From contig JASSKH010000009.1 of NCBI GenBank assembly GCA_031763025.1, positions 2,356,001 to 2,420,000 on the forward strand: a stretch of DNA of 64,000 nt, read 5' to 3'. Source of the DNA: Macrocystis pyrifera (Eukaryota > Sar > Phaeophyceae > Laminariales > Laminariaceae). The notes beneath the pieces are model-generated. The model was not told the origin of the DNA. It worked only from the letters and a program-made list of their open reading frames with translations, and did not search any database. Of this stretch, positions 49,366 to 64,000 are shown piece after piece (the first letter of the stretch is position 1; each line of letters begins with the position of its first letter). Both the position numbers and the translations under genes were made by a program.

Positions 49366-49539
49366 AGTGCGCGCGCCTGTCCCGTTTCGACAGAGTCATT
49401 CCTAACGAACGCGAAAAAACAGAACAAAACGGATATCTCGCGCAACCGAAGAAGTGACACCCCCAACTTGCCCTCCATCTCTGGCATCCCCGTGTTGTTT
49501 TGTGCTGATACTGAGAGAAACGTTTCACACGTCGGACAG

Positions 49540-49690
49540 ATATCATCTACAGATCATCTACAGATAGTCCATCAACAGATAGATCATATAGATCCTTACC
49601 TGCCATTATATGATGCTGTGCAGTGTATGTATAGTACACAGATCCACCCCGGGAAACATATCCTAGATTATGCAGATTGTGCAGCTCCTG
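49540..49690. repeat. Dispersed GATC-rich repeat copy with short minisatellite
   Basis: ACAGATCATCTACAGATAG units followed by CCTTACCTGCC and CACAGATCCACCCCGGG, the same order as at 63617-63930. About 100 bp of recognisable similarity. Confidence 0.6.
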
Positions 49691-49759
49691 TAGATCGTAA
49701 CAGATCCGGAACAGCAGGAGATGGGAAGGGAACGGGAAACTCGTGAAACAGTACAAATG

Positions 49760-50668
49760 ACAGCAGCTAAAAAAAATCTAAGAGACTAGCAATACAGTAT
49801 TAAGAGCAGAACTGGGAATGCACCCACTCAAGACAAATAGAGACATGACAAAGTTGGACTGGTAATATAAAGTAAGGAACATTCCAAAAAAGAGGTTGCC
49901 AGCCATAGTTGATAGAGCTGTATGGGAGAAAGTATCAAAAGGGCAAGCTGGAATAAGGTGGGATGACCCAGTTGAGAAAGTATGGAAGGATACAGGGGGA
50001 AACCAAGAAGAGATGATGTCCGCCTGGAAGTTTGGGAGGTACAAGGCAGAAGCAAAAGAAAGGGTAGAAAGAAGAGAAAGACTAGCGCTAAGAAACAAGG
50101 TGGAATCGGAAAAACACTTTGAGATATACAGGGGATTGAGGGAAGGAATAGGAATGAAAACGTATTTGCATGGCCCAATGGACATCGCGAAAACGCTGAA
50201 ACTGCGCTTTCGTGTAGGGGACCTGGACCTGCCAGAAAGGGAAGAAGTATACCAGTAGCCGGGAAGAGGAAGTAGATGCACAGATGTGCCCGTGTGGCAA
50301 AGCAATAGAGAGTAGAACTCACATAGTAGGAGATTGTGAATTATACAAGGAGGAACGGGATGTGTTAGAATCGGAGATGAGGGAAATAGACGAATGTGAC
50401 ATGGAGGAGTTTGATACAATGAATAGCAGCGAGAAAACGATCGCTATCCTCGAAGATAGATGGTGGCCGCAGGAGGCCAAACAGGAAGGGGATAAGATTA
50501 GCAAAAAGAGTCTATGTAATATATGGAAACAACGTAATGAGCGCCCAATTGTTGGAGGTGTCTCCATTAGGAGTAGGAACGGTGCTCCGTCTCGAAAGGG
50601 ATGCGTGGTCAATGGTCAAATGACTAAGGCAAGCAACAAGAGAGTACGCCCCCCCCCCCCCCCCCCCC
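49760..50668 (+). mobile_element. Degenerate non-LTR retrotransposon, 3' end with poly(C)
   Basis: C-terminal part of a LINE-type ORF2, broken by stops (TAA after KLDW near 49861; TAG at about 50256). Recognisable residues: RLPAIVDRAVWEKVSKGQAG, MDIAKTLKLRFRVGDLDLPE, then CPCGKAIESRTHIVGDCELY, the C-x-C-x8-H-x4-C zinc knuckle usual at LINE ORF2 C-termini, and RWWPQEAKQEGDKISKKSLC. The reading frame runs through the 3' module (NGAPSRKGCVVNGQMTKASN) into a pure C run at 50650-50668. In this copy the consensus stop is mutated, so the frame enters poly-Pro. The reverse transcriptase and endonuclease domains are missing (5' truncation). Confidence 0.8.
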
Positions 50669-51054
50669 ACCAGGAACATGAGCTAGACCGCAGCAATATC
50701 CGGAATTTATCTGCCTTCTGCAAAATCGAGATCGTGGAGTGGGGGAATCGATGATTTTGTTCGACACATGCTGTATAAGGGTTTCGGCGTATCGACATCG
50801 AGATTGTATAGTACCAGGGTATCGATTTATAACATTTCTTCTTTTGTCGGTATCGTATGATTAAATAGTGTCGAAGCCGATTCTCGTTAGGATGTTCATC
50901 ACTACCTTGCCTTGGTGCTACGTACTCATCAGCCATTTAGAGGTTGCACCGCTTACGTTACAGTACACGCGCGCGCGCGGACAACAGTACTGCCGGCGGT
51001 AGGAATTGGGAGCTGCACTACAACAGCTCTGTGTTTTTCAAGAGCCCCTCCCCA

Positions 51055-51420
51055 TCCCACACGCATAGTGAGAGAATGTGAAATACACAAGGAGGAACGG
51101 GGTGCGTTAGAGAAGATGAGGAAATTAGACGAAAGTGACATGGAGAGGTTGTGGTACACTACAGTAGATAGCAACGAGAAAACGATCGCTATCCTAGGAG
51201 GTAGATGATGGCCACAGACGGCGAAACAGGAAGAGGATTACTTTTTTTTTTTCACAGTTTCTATGTTACAACATGGGAGACAAAAACGTAAATGAGCGCC
51301 CAAGTGTTGAACGTGTCTCTTAGGATCAGGAACGGTGCTTCGTCTCGATAGGGATGCGCGGTCAGTGGTCAAATTACTAGGGCAAGCAGCAAATGAGTAC
51401 CTCCTCCTTCCGCCCCCCGA
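51055..51420 (+). mobile_element. Second degenerate LINE 3' fragment
   Basis: Parallel to 50325-50668: EIHKEERGALEKMRKLDESD, SNEKTIAILGGR, a disrupted middle with a T run, then GTTGAACGTGTCTCTTAGGA and the 3' module ending AGCAGCAAATGAGTACCTCC. The TGA stop is intact. The tail is C/T-rich instead of pure C. Confidence 0.75.
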
Positions 51421-51438
51421 CACCTTCTTGAAGTGCTT

Positions 51439-51714
51439 CTACGACTCGTCCAAGCAGTAGTAGCCGCGACAGATTGTGTCCACCTGCATTTTTAGTCTTT
51501 CTCGCGCGATCTGCTCCTCTTCTGCCGCCTCCTTGCCACGATTCGCCCGCGACATAGCTACGATGAAGAGCACCGACGAGAGGGCCGCGGCGGCGGTGGC
51601 GACGGCAGTGGTGGTCTTAACGACGGCGAGGGCCCTGTAGGTGGCGGCGATCGGGGGAGCACCGGTGGCGGCGGCGGTGGCGCGATGCCACCCCCCATCA
51701 CGAGAGAGTACGTC
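51439..51714 (-). CDS. Possible last exon of an unknown protein (TM segment)
   Basis: Open minus frame of 91 codons plus TAG, preceded by a good acceptor (CTCTCACCTCAG). GC-rich third positions support coding. Residues include AVVKTTTAVATAAAALSSVL (hydrophobic, membrane-like), then MSRANRGKEAAEEEQIARER and MQVDTICRGYYCLDES. I do not recognise the family. The opposite strand ends in AMPPPITREYVLR plus a perfect donor at 51719/51720, which resembles the PPP..REFILR motif near the C-terminus of RAB3GAP1, so the plus strand may be the coding one instead. A possible upstream minus exon is at 53604 to about 53700 (DQVYVQISDSHRERATLKCR), but its phase does not match. Confidence 0.35.
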   Translation of the reverse strand, partial: DVLSRDGGWHRATAAATGAPPIAATYRALAVVKTTTAVATAAAALSSVLFIVAMSRANRGKEAAEEEQIARERLKMQVDTICRGYYCLDES

Positions 51715-52139
51715 CTGAGGTGAGAGTTCAGACGCGTTCGGGTCTCTCTTCTTTTTCTTTCTTTTTTTTTTATGCCTTTTTGCATGCGGACCTGGAGTAT
51801 CAGGGACCGGGGGCGCTAGAGCTATGACTACTGGTATGAAATTACTGCTACTGCGCTATTGCCCGGCGCATCGCGCCTTGTGATTGGGTCTTTCGATCGA
51901 TTGGCCTGTGATGGTTGGGGGGAATTGACCTGTGATTGCGTCTTTTGATTGGCTTGTGATCGTGCCTTCGGATCTACCGCGCGACCGTCCCGTGGCTCCT
52001 CCCGACAACAGCCCTCCATATTCCCGGCGATAGAAGAAGCGCCGCCGCCAAATCGACGAAATGCTGTTGATTCGTGCTGTACGTGCAACAACAAAACCAT
52101 ATCGACTCGTATCGTACCAGGTACGAATGTACAGCGATA

Positions 52140-52275
52140 GTATATAGCAGTAGTAGCAATAGCAGAAGCAGTGGTAGTAATAGTAATAGCAGTAGCAATA
52201 CTACGTAGCAGCAGAGGTACTACTACTATTACTACTATAATAGTAGTAGTAGTAGTAGCAGTAGTAGTAGGAGTG
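52140..52275 (+). repeat. AGT/AGC-type trinucleotide tracts
   Basis: Imperfect triplet runs (AGTAGTAGCAATAGCAG, later ATAGTAGTAGTAGTAGTAGC) with an inverted TACTACTATTACTACTAT between them, so part can form a hairpin. Confidence 0.7.
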
Positions 52276-52706
52276 GCCTTATCGCTAGGAATGTCCCCTT
52301 ATGTTTTTGTTAGCACGTGGTGGTCTACTGGTTGTCTTCGGCGCGAACAGAGTATACCAGGTATTTTAATACAGCAGTAGTATGGTGCCGCCGGAGGTGG
52401 ACTGCCCACTACCCAACACGACGAACACGATTGTGGCAAATGGACCAACGCAGTCAATGGGAACACGCTCCAAGTCTCATCCTAAACCAGCGCAAAACCA
52501 CCGAAACTGAAAGACTGTTTGATTTTCTCCCGTGATCGTGAAGGCGTGAGAAACCGGAATATCGTGCCGTTGGCGGCTCTCTTGGACGTTTCTACCGATA
52601 ATACATCCGGGAGTCTTTTTACCGTGGTGTAGGTGGTTGGTTTGATTTTTCACCCCCACTTCTGTCGCATGTTATGAAGACCCCTCCCCTCTACTATATT
52701 ATATGT

Positions 52707-53218
52707 AGGTTGGCGTCGGTTTGCAACGCCACTGTAAAATATGCCGCTCACTACGTGAGCTAGACAACTAGGGTACCGTTTTTGTTTTTTTTTTGGTTAC
52801 GGTCGGTCACAGCTGACGATCGAGTTAGATCATTTGTGCGGGGTGGAGAACCTCTACTCCGCACAAGAGGAATGCTCGTATCACGTATAGTGTTTATGGC
52901 AAGGCACCCACGAGGCAATTACGTAGTACCCCCACTGCTGTCTCTGGAAGTGGCTACACCGGAAAATAAATTAACTCATTGAAGCTGTCATCCGTATGCA
53001 AGCCCGCCTCAGAAGCGGTTCTTAGTTTGTTGTAGGATGCAGCTCACCCTTCGTGCGACTCGCCGAACACCTCACGGTGCTTTGCGCTTGGTGCAAGCAA
53101 TGTCTGGTAGTCGGTGAAAATCCGACGTGCTCCGTCCGGCATTGTAGGGATGCGAGGGTCTGTGGTCATACGACTACGGTCATGCATGATATCGAGTACA
53201 CCCCCCCCCCCCCCCCCC
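52707..53218 (+). mobile_element. Full-length SINE-like copy with poly(C) tail
   Basis: About 490 bp plus an 18-19-nt C run. 5' end GGTTGGCGTCGGTTTGCAAC in an AT-rich site (CTACTATATTATATGTA), same internal hairpins as 45678-46199, 3' end CATGCATGATATCGAGTACA then C run. Best example together with 45678-46199. Confidence 0.88.
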
Positions 53219-53440
53219 ACGGTGCAAGCAACGTCTGCCTGCGTGGTCGGTGAAAACCCGACGTGCTCCGTCCCTGCATTGCAGGGATGCGACAGTCTGT
53301 GGCCAAACAACTACGGCCATGCATGACATGAGTACACGCCCGACCCAATGCGATCCATGTACCAAACACCCGCCCATGTTTTGTCAGGCGTTTCCACCCC
53401 ATCCCACGACTACGGCCGTGCATGACATAGGTACCCCCCC
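53219..53440 (+). mobile_element. Head-to-tail SINE-like 3' modules
   Basis: Directly after the C tail of the previous copy, GGTGCAAGCAACGTCTGCCT restarts and ends CATGACATGAGTACACGCCC at about 53340. A second short piece (CGACTACGGCCGTGCATGAC then ATAGGTAC and C run) follows at 53406-53448. Another C run is at 53508-53528. Confidence 0.75.
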
Positions 53441-55683
53441 CCCCTCCCCCTCTCGCAATGCGATCCAGCTGTGAAACACCCGCCCACGGTATGGCGTCCT
53501 AACCCCCTCCCCCCCCCCCCCCCCCCCCTCAATGTAATCCAGGTGCCAAACACCCGCCCCCTTCTTCAGCCGCAACGTCGGCCGTGGTCAGATGGGTGCT
53601 TACCCCACCCCCTCCACCAGGATGTTTGCCAAGACCAACGGCCGGCACTTGAGGGTAGCTCTTTCCCTGTGCGAATCGGAGATCTGAACATACACCTGAT
53701 CCTTTCCCGTCGGGCAGATTGTTTGGGGTTTTGTACATAGACGGAGGCGCGTGTTTTTTTTTTCCACGTTTGTTTTCGTATCTGCTGTGTTGCGGGCGGG
53801 GGGGGGGGGGGGGGGGGTGGCACTTTGGTTAGAGAGGAAAAAAGTGGAATGTTTTGAGGATGTGGGCGAATGTACGTGTGGTGAAATTCTGAAGCTCGTG
53901 CGTTTGTTTTTCCTCTTTTCTTCCGCCACTTTTTCAGGCGTTTTTTTGTACGTACTGCTGTCTTCGTATATGTGTGTCACGAGTCAACCAGAGGCTATAT
54001 ATACATCATTTTTTTTTTAGTATGAACAACTAAAAAAAAAGCTATCAGCTGTGAGATTCGAGGATGTCGTCGAGACTCATTTTCGCAAGCTGTGTGTAGT
54101 CATGCTAGTGGTACTTCGATTGCGCGTGCTTGAGGTGCAACTGTCTCTACAGGAACTCGCGCAGCAGGATGTTTGTGCTGTGATTGTCGTCGATTTTTTG
54201 TATGCGTTGGGTGATTTGGTGATTTTGGAGAACTGTTACGTATGAATCTCGGTCAGCGGTCGTAGAATCGGCTTCAGCCAGCTTGGAAGGAGTCCCTACT
54301 TTTTGGCGGGGTGTAACTTGGAAAAAAAAACAAAAAAAAAAACTCGGCACTCGCTCTCCTTAGTAAATGATACCAGGTATACTCGTAAGCAGCAGATGGC
54401 TTCACCCTCGATACAAGGTGACATATTGTAGTGTCTAATAATTGAAGCATTTCTTAGCGTCATTCCACACGAACGCAACAAATAGCTCGATTCGTGGCAT
54501 GCATGTACTTGCAAGTTGGTGTGGTATCACGACAAATGTGTAAAAAAAACAGTCTTTTTTGTCACGAAAAATCTTGCTGACATCACGTTTTTTATTGATT
54601 TTTTCCAAAACTTTTCATTTCTGTCACGGTTCGTGACCGTGACGATAAATAAATGTCATGACTGACGAAAATATCACGTCATTTTTGTGACGGTTCGACA
54701 CATACGTTATTTATGTTGTTACTTAGTACTAACGATCCTTTTTAGAGGGCGTGGAAGGAGTTGAAGCTGCGTCCCGCGCACAGGAGGAGTATATACATAC
54801 ATACCGGTCTGTCACCTGCCAGGGTAATATGCAGGGACATATTGTATATTAAAATTAAGTACAAGAGGTCTCTATATTTAGGTACAGAGTGGTATGTATT
54901 AATAGTACCATGTAGGAGCATTTATTTGCTGCTGGATACGTAACGGAATCAAAACGGAACCAATAAACAACTACAGTAGAATACCACTGTACATCAAGTA
55001 TGTACGCGACAGACAAGCACTTCAGAAATTGGGAGTTGATCGTTTCTCGCTCTCCGCTTTTTTAACACGAAAAAACGTCAGAGAATAATTTCGTCCAACA
55101 ACTGAGAGAAGTGTAGGACACACCCCACGTCGTGTTGTACGCAAGTGTAAACAGTTGATCCTTGCCCCTCCCCCCCCAAAAAATCGCAAGTGATGCAGCG
55201 TGCTGCCGTAATATCGAAGTATTTTTTCTTGCAGCGGCTGGTCCGCAAAAAATGCTCACGCCCAAGCTAAAACATGGATCATACGTAGCGAAAACATGCA
55301 CTCCTCAAAAAGAGTACACAATGTTTTGTTTTTTTTTTTATCTTCCTTTTCCCCGCAGGCTAATTATTGGGTGCGCTTGCTCTCGTTCGTACATTCTTGT
55401 TCCTTCCTTCCCCCAACATACCTCCCTCCCCTCTGTCATTCCTGCTGCGGCAAACAAAAAAAACACCCTTATTTTTCTGTGCGCTCCCGACAATAGTGTA
55501 CACCCACACACTGCATGCAGCGACACAAAACCCATTACTTTTTCTCTGCTACAGCCGCGCCACCTTTCTGCCTCTTCAGGTCAAAACTAGATACAAGCGG
55601 CCGCAAGCACGCACGCAACGCATACATCGCGCCGCATGTATGATGCGATGGTTGACGGCGCTCTTTGCCCCTTTTGACGGCTA
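53441..55683. other. Intergenic, homopolymers and AT-rich DNA
   Basis: G run at about 53800-53817; AT-rich segment 54540-54720 with a palindrome GTCACGGTTCGTGACCGTGA. Open frames on both strands show no domain I recognise. One stretch, 53604 to about 53700 on minus, looks exonic but is unassigned. Confidence 0.4.
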
Positions 55684-56165
55684 GTACATTGTGTCAACAG
55701 ATACCTTGACCGGCCGTCAAGGACCTCCCAATATCAAAACTAGGATACTGAGTCAACAGAGACCTTTTGACGGGCCGTGCCGTCAAGAATCTCCCACGAC
55801 CAAAACTAGTATCTTGAGTCAACAGAGCCTTTGACGAGGCGTCAAGGACCTCCTAACACTAAAACTAGAATATCGAGTCAGCAGAGACCTTGACGGGCCG
55901 TAAAGGAACTCTCAATACTAAAAGTAGTACAGTAAGTCAACAGACACCGCGCCGTCAAGGACCTCCCAATACCAAATATAGTATATTGAGTCAACAGAGA
56001 CCTTGACGGCCCGTCAAGGAACTCTCGATACTAAAAGTATTACATTGAGTCAACAGAGACCTTGACGGGGGCCGTCAAGGAACTCCCAATACTAAAAGTA
56101 GTATAATAAGTCAAGAAAGAGACCTTAACGGGCCAAGATTAGACTGTCAACCGTCAACCGTCATA
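55684..56165. repeat. Minisatellite, about 60-bp unit, palindromic core
   Basis: Eight units beginning GTCAACAGAGACC at 55693, 55752, 55818, 55877, 55937, 55990, 56049 and 56110. Each has the self-complementary CCTTGACGG-CCGTCAAGG, then a conserved CTCCCAATACTAAAA-type spacer. Units differ mostly around the palindrome centre. Confidence 0.9.
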
Positions 56166-56954
56166 CTTGAATCGCGGTGCCTGCCAAGCGAACCACACAC
56201 CGGTGGAGAGACTCAAGAAAAACGGGGTGTTCATTTTCATTCCCTAGAGCCCGTAACAAAAAGGAAACGACGGGCAACGACAAAAAACGGGGAGGGAGAT
56301 GTACCCCCCCCCCCCCCCCCCCCCCCTCCCCTTTGCCCCGCATCAAGAAAAGCAAGGAAAGGCGTGGAGCTTGACGGACCGGTTTGGCCGTCAGGGGTGC
56401 GCTGTTAGACTCCAATAACAAAAAATACTAATGTGGCGTAAGTTATCTCGCTTGTTCATCGTCAGAGCGGCGCTCCCAAAAAGTCAGGAGAAAGGACAGG
56501 CGTCGGCCGGGCGGGCGAGCGCATGCGTGTGAGCGAACAATTTTTTTTTTTTTAAAGCAATACAGAAAAAGCCTATGAATTAAAATCAACACTTAAAGAG
56601 TCGGTCTCTTCTCCTCTACAACGCGAGTTGGGTAGATACAACAGACGAGTGTCAATCGCGTAACGTGGCACGTAAAAAAAAAAATCCCTCTAGTGGGACC
56701 AGGCTGAACGGCCTCGGGTGTTCAGTTCACACAGCGAGATTCCATCTCGACGCCAATAAAAGCCGGTCGCCGGAAGCCGGAAACCGGAAACCCAACCAAT
56801 CATCCGCCGTGTCCAGCCCAGCCCCCCGCAAAAGAGTAAGTCCGTCAGAACCACATCTGCCCCTTCTCCCCGTGCCGCTTCTTCGGCAAACGCCATGACA
56901 GGAGCTGTCGACCCACCTCCACCACCTCAGCTCCAACGTCGCGGCGGCGGCGGC

Positions 56955-57061
56955 GGGGGGGGGGGGGGGGGGGGTGCGTACTCATTTGTTGCTTGCCTCA
57001 GTCATTTGACCATTGACAACGCATCCCTTTCGAGACGGAGCAGGGGGGGGGGGGTGGGGGG
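56955..57061 (-). mobile_element. LINE 3' module flanked by G/C homopolymers
   Basis: Minus strand: C-rich tract (57041-57061 on +), TGCTCCGTCTCGAAAGGGAT, TCAATGGTCAAATGACTGAG, GCAAGCAACAAATGAGTACG with intact TGA, then a C run (about 56957-56974 on +). Lies just downstream of the SAP-protein gene. Confidence 0.8.
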
Positions 57062-57225
57062 GCAACACTTGCTGACCTGATGGCCTCTGCCCAAGGAACG
57101 CCGTCAGGCGAGAGGTTTCCACAGTCCTTCAGGGGAGGCGGGGGACGGGGGATGGTTGTTTACCTAATAGTGGTATCCGCACCATGAACGCCCTACCGTC
57201 TGGTGGAAACCATGTTATCATTTTT

Positions 57226-63016
<5,791 letters not shown>

Positions 63017-63351
63017 CTGCGCGTGATTAGGGGTAGGGCGTGATTCGCGGACATGTTGGTTTATTTCGCGGGCGGCAAAAAAAAAAGGAAAAAAAAAAAG
63101 TCTTCTCACATGTCATCGGACGGCAAAGGCGACAGGTATACAAGCAAGCGGGAAGACGCTGAAGTCACTGACTCAGGTCATCGGACGAGAAGGGCGACCA
63201 ATATAAAAGCAGCGGCAAAAAATAGTAGGTCACAGGCGAGAGCCCAAACGCCGCCACGGTGGTACGTATGGGGGGGAGGGGGCACGTTTCGACCGAAAAC
63301 GCTCCCATTGACCGGGCTTCTCAAGTGAAGTTTTAACTTAACCATTTTCTA

Positions 63352-63426
63352 GTGCTGCAGTCCCGTCTTGGGGACAAAGTACTTGGAATTTGAGTGATTT
63401 ATCCCCTTAACGGGACAGCAGCACTG
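63352..63426. repeat. Hairpin element of the CTGCAGTCCCG family
   Basis: AGTGCTGCAGTCCCGTCTTG at the left pairs with CCTTAACGGGACAGCAGCACT at the right, leaving a loop of about 30 bp. Probably a very small MITE-like element. Confidence 0.65.
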
Positions 63427-63594
63427 AAAGGGGGTTAACCATACCAAGGAGGCAGATCAACGAAGGAAGTAACGAAAAGGTAAGCCGCGGAGGAGGCGCT
63501 TAGCAAACCCGTTTTTTCGTTTTACAATATTTTTTACTACACGAAAGTATGCTATTAATAACATCTAAAGCCCACAGGGGCTTGCTCAATGGGT

Positions 63595-64000
63595 TTCGTG
63601 TACATTGTTTCACACGTCGGCCAGACAGATAGATCATCTACAGACATATCACCTACAGATAGATCATCTACAGATAGATCATCTACAGATAGATCATCTA
63701 CAGATAGATCATCTACAGATAGATCATCTACAGACAGATCATGCACAGATAGATCATCTACAGACATATCACCTACAGATATATCATCTACAGATAGATC
63801 ATCTACAGATAGATCATCTACAGACAGATCATCTACAGATAGATCATCTACAGGCAGATCACCTAGACCCTTACCTGCCGCTATGACATGTTTGTGCAGG
63901 ATCTGTACAGCACACAGATCCGACCTGGCCACATGATCCACTGCTCAAGATACTACAAATCAGGAATAGATGATCTATCTGCGCTGAAAGACCTAAATCA
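63595..64000. repeat. 15-bp minisatellite within GATC-rich repeat
   Basis: AGATAGATCATCTAC repeated about 17 times from 63628 to 63870 with variants (ACAGACATATCACCT, ACAGACAGATCATGC). Followed by CCTTACCTGCCGCTATGAC, TGTGCAGGATCTGTACAGC and other family strings to the window edge. It is open in all frames but is not a gene. Confidence 0.85.

Noticed and set aside
56690..56960. GC-rich open frames on both strands
   Set aside because: Coding-like composition, but no recognised domain and no clear splice partners; not enough to call a gene.
63617..63870. CRISPR-like regular repeats
   Set aside because: 15-bp units are contiguous with no unique spacers; eukaryotic minisatellite.
63555..63941. 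Open frames with repeated SVDDL or DRSST units
   Set aside because: They are translations of the 15-bp minisatellite; all frames are open because the unit length is a multiple of three and lacks stops.

Overview
This is a stretch of eukaryotic nuclear DNA: every recognisable gene is cut by many GT-AG introns, with exons of tens to hundreds of bases separated by introns of up to several kb. Gene content, GC3-rich exons, very repeat-rich introns and CAG/CTG-rich arrays fit a stramenopile, most likely a brown alga. That assignment is inference; no rRNA or organelle marker is present.

Layout. (1) 567-5189 (+): complete four-exon ribosomal protein eL21. (2) 6088-10275 (-): six-exon HAD-superfamily phosphatase (HDHD1/GS1 type), convergent with eL21. 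Its introns are full of retroelement copies and its 5' flank carries a 224-bp tandem duplication. (3) 10.7-15.5 kb: no intact gene; retroelement scraps, a fragment resembling an exostosin/GT47 domain, and a fold-back element. (4) 15491-24406 (-): nine-exon type-I DnaJ (J domain, G-rich linker, four zinc-finger repeats, C-terminal substrate domains). (5) 25827-29163 (-): parvulin-rhodanese fusion protein. (6) 29474-48650 (+): a very large RAB3GAP1-like catalytic subunit gene, head-to-head with the previous gene across about 310 bp. (7) 49-57 kb: non-LTR retrotransposon 3' ends, SINE-like copies, minisatellites, and one possible unidentified minus-strand exon. (8) 57226-63016 (-), continuing past the right edge: coiled-coil protein with a C-terminal SAP domain. 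One of its introns holds a 456-bp nearly pure G tract. (9) 63.6-64 kb: a 15-bp minisatellite.

The most unusual thing here is a retroelement system. Degenerate LINE copies end in a conserved 3' module whose ORF stop codon lies only a few bases before a long poly(C) tail. A separate, about 510-bp noncoding family (at least 12 copies or pieces, both strands) ends in a related 3' module and also in poly(C). This looks like a LINE/SINE partnership using poly(C) instead of poly(A), and would explain the many G/C homopolymers in the window, perhaps including the giant one.

Other mobile DNA includes seven copies of an about 110-bp TIR MITE beginning TATTACGGGGG, a CTG-rich element of about 1 kb with its own TIRs (one copy carrying a nested 765-bp TIR insertion), and several minisatellites. 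Two conserved genes (DnaJ, SAP protein) show one-base frame offsets that are either assembly errors or real lesions.
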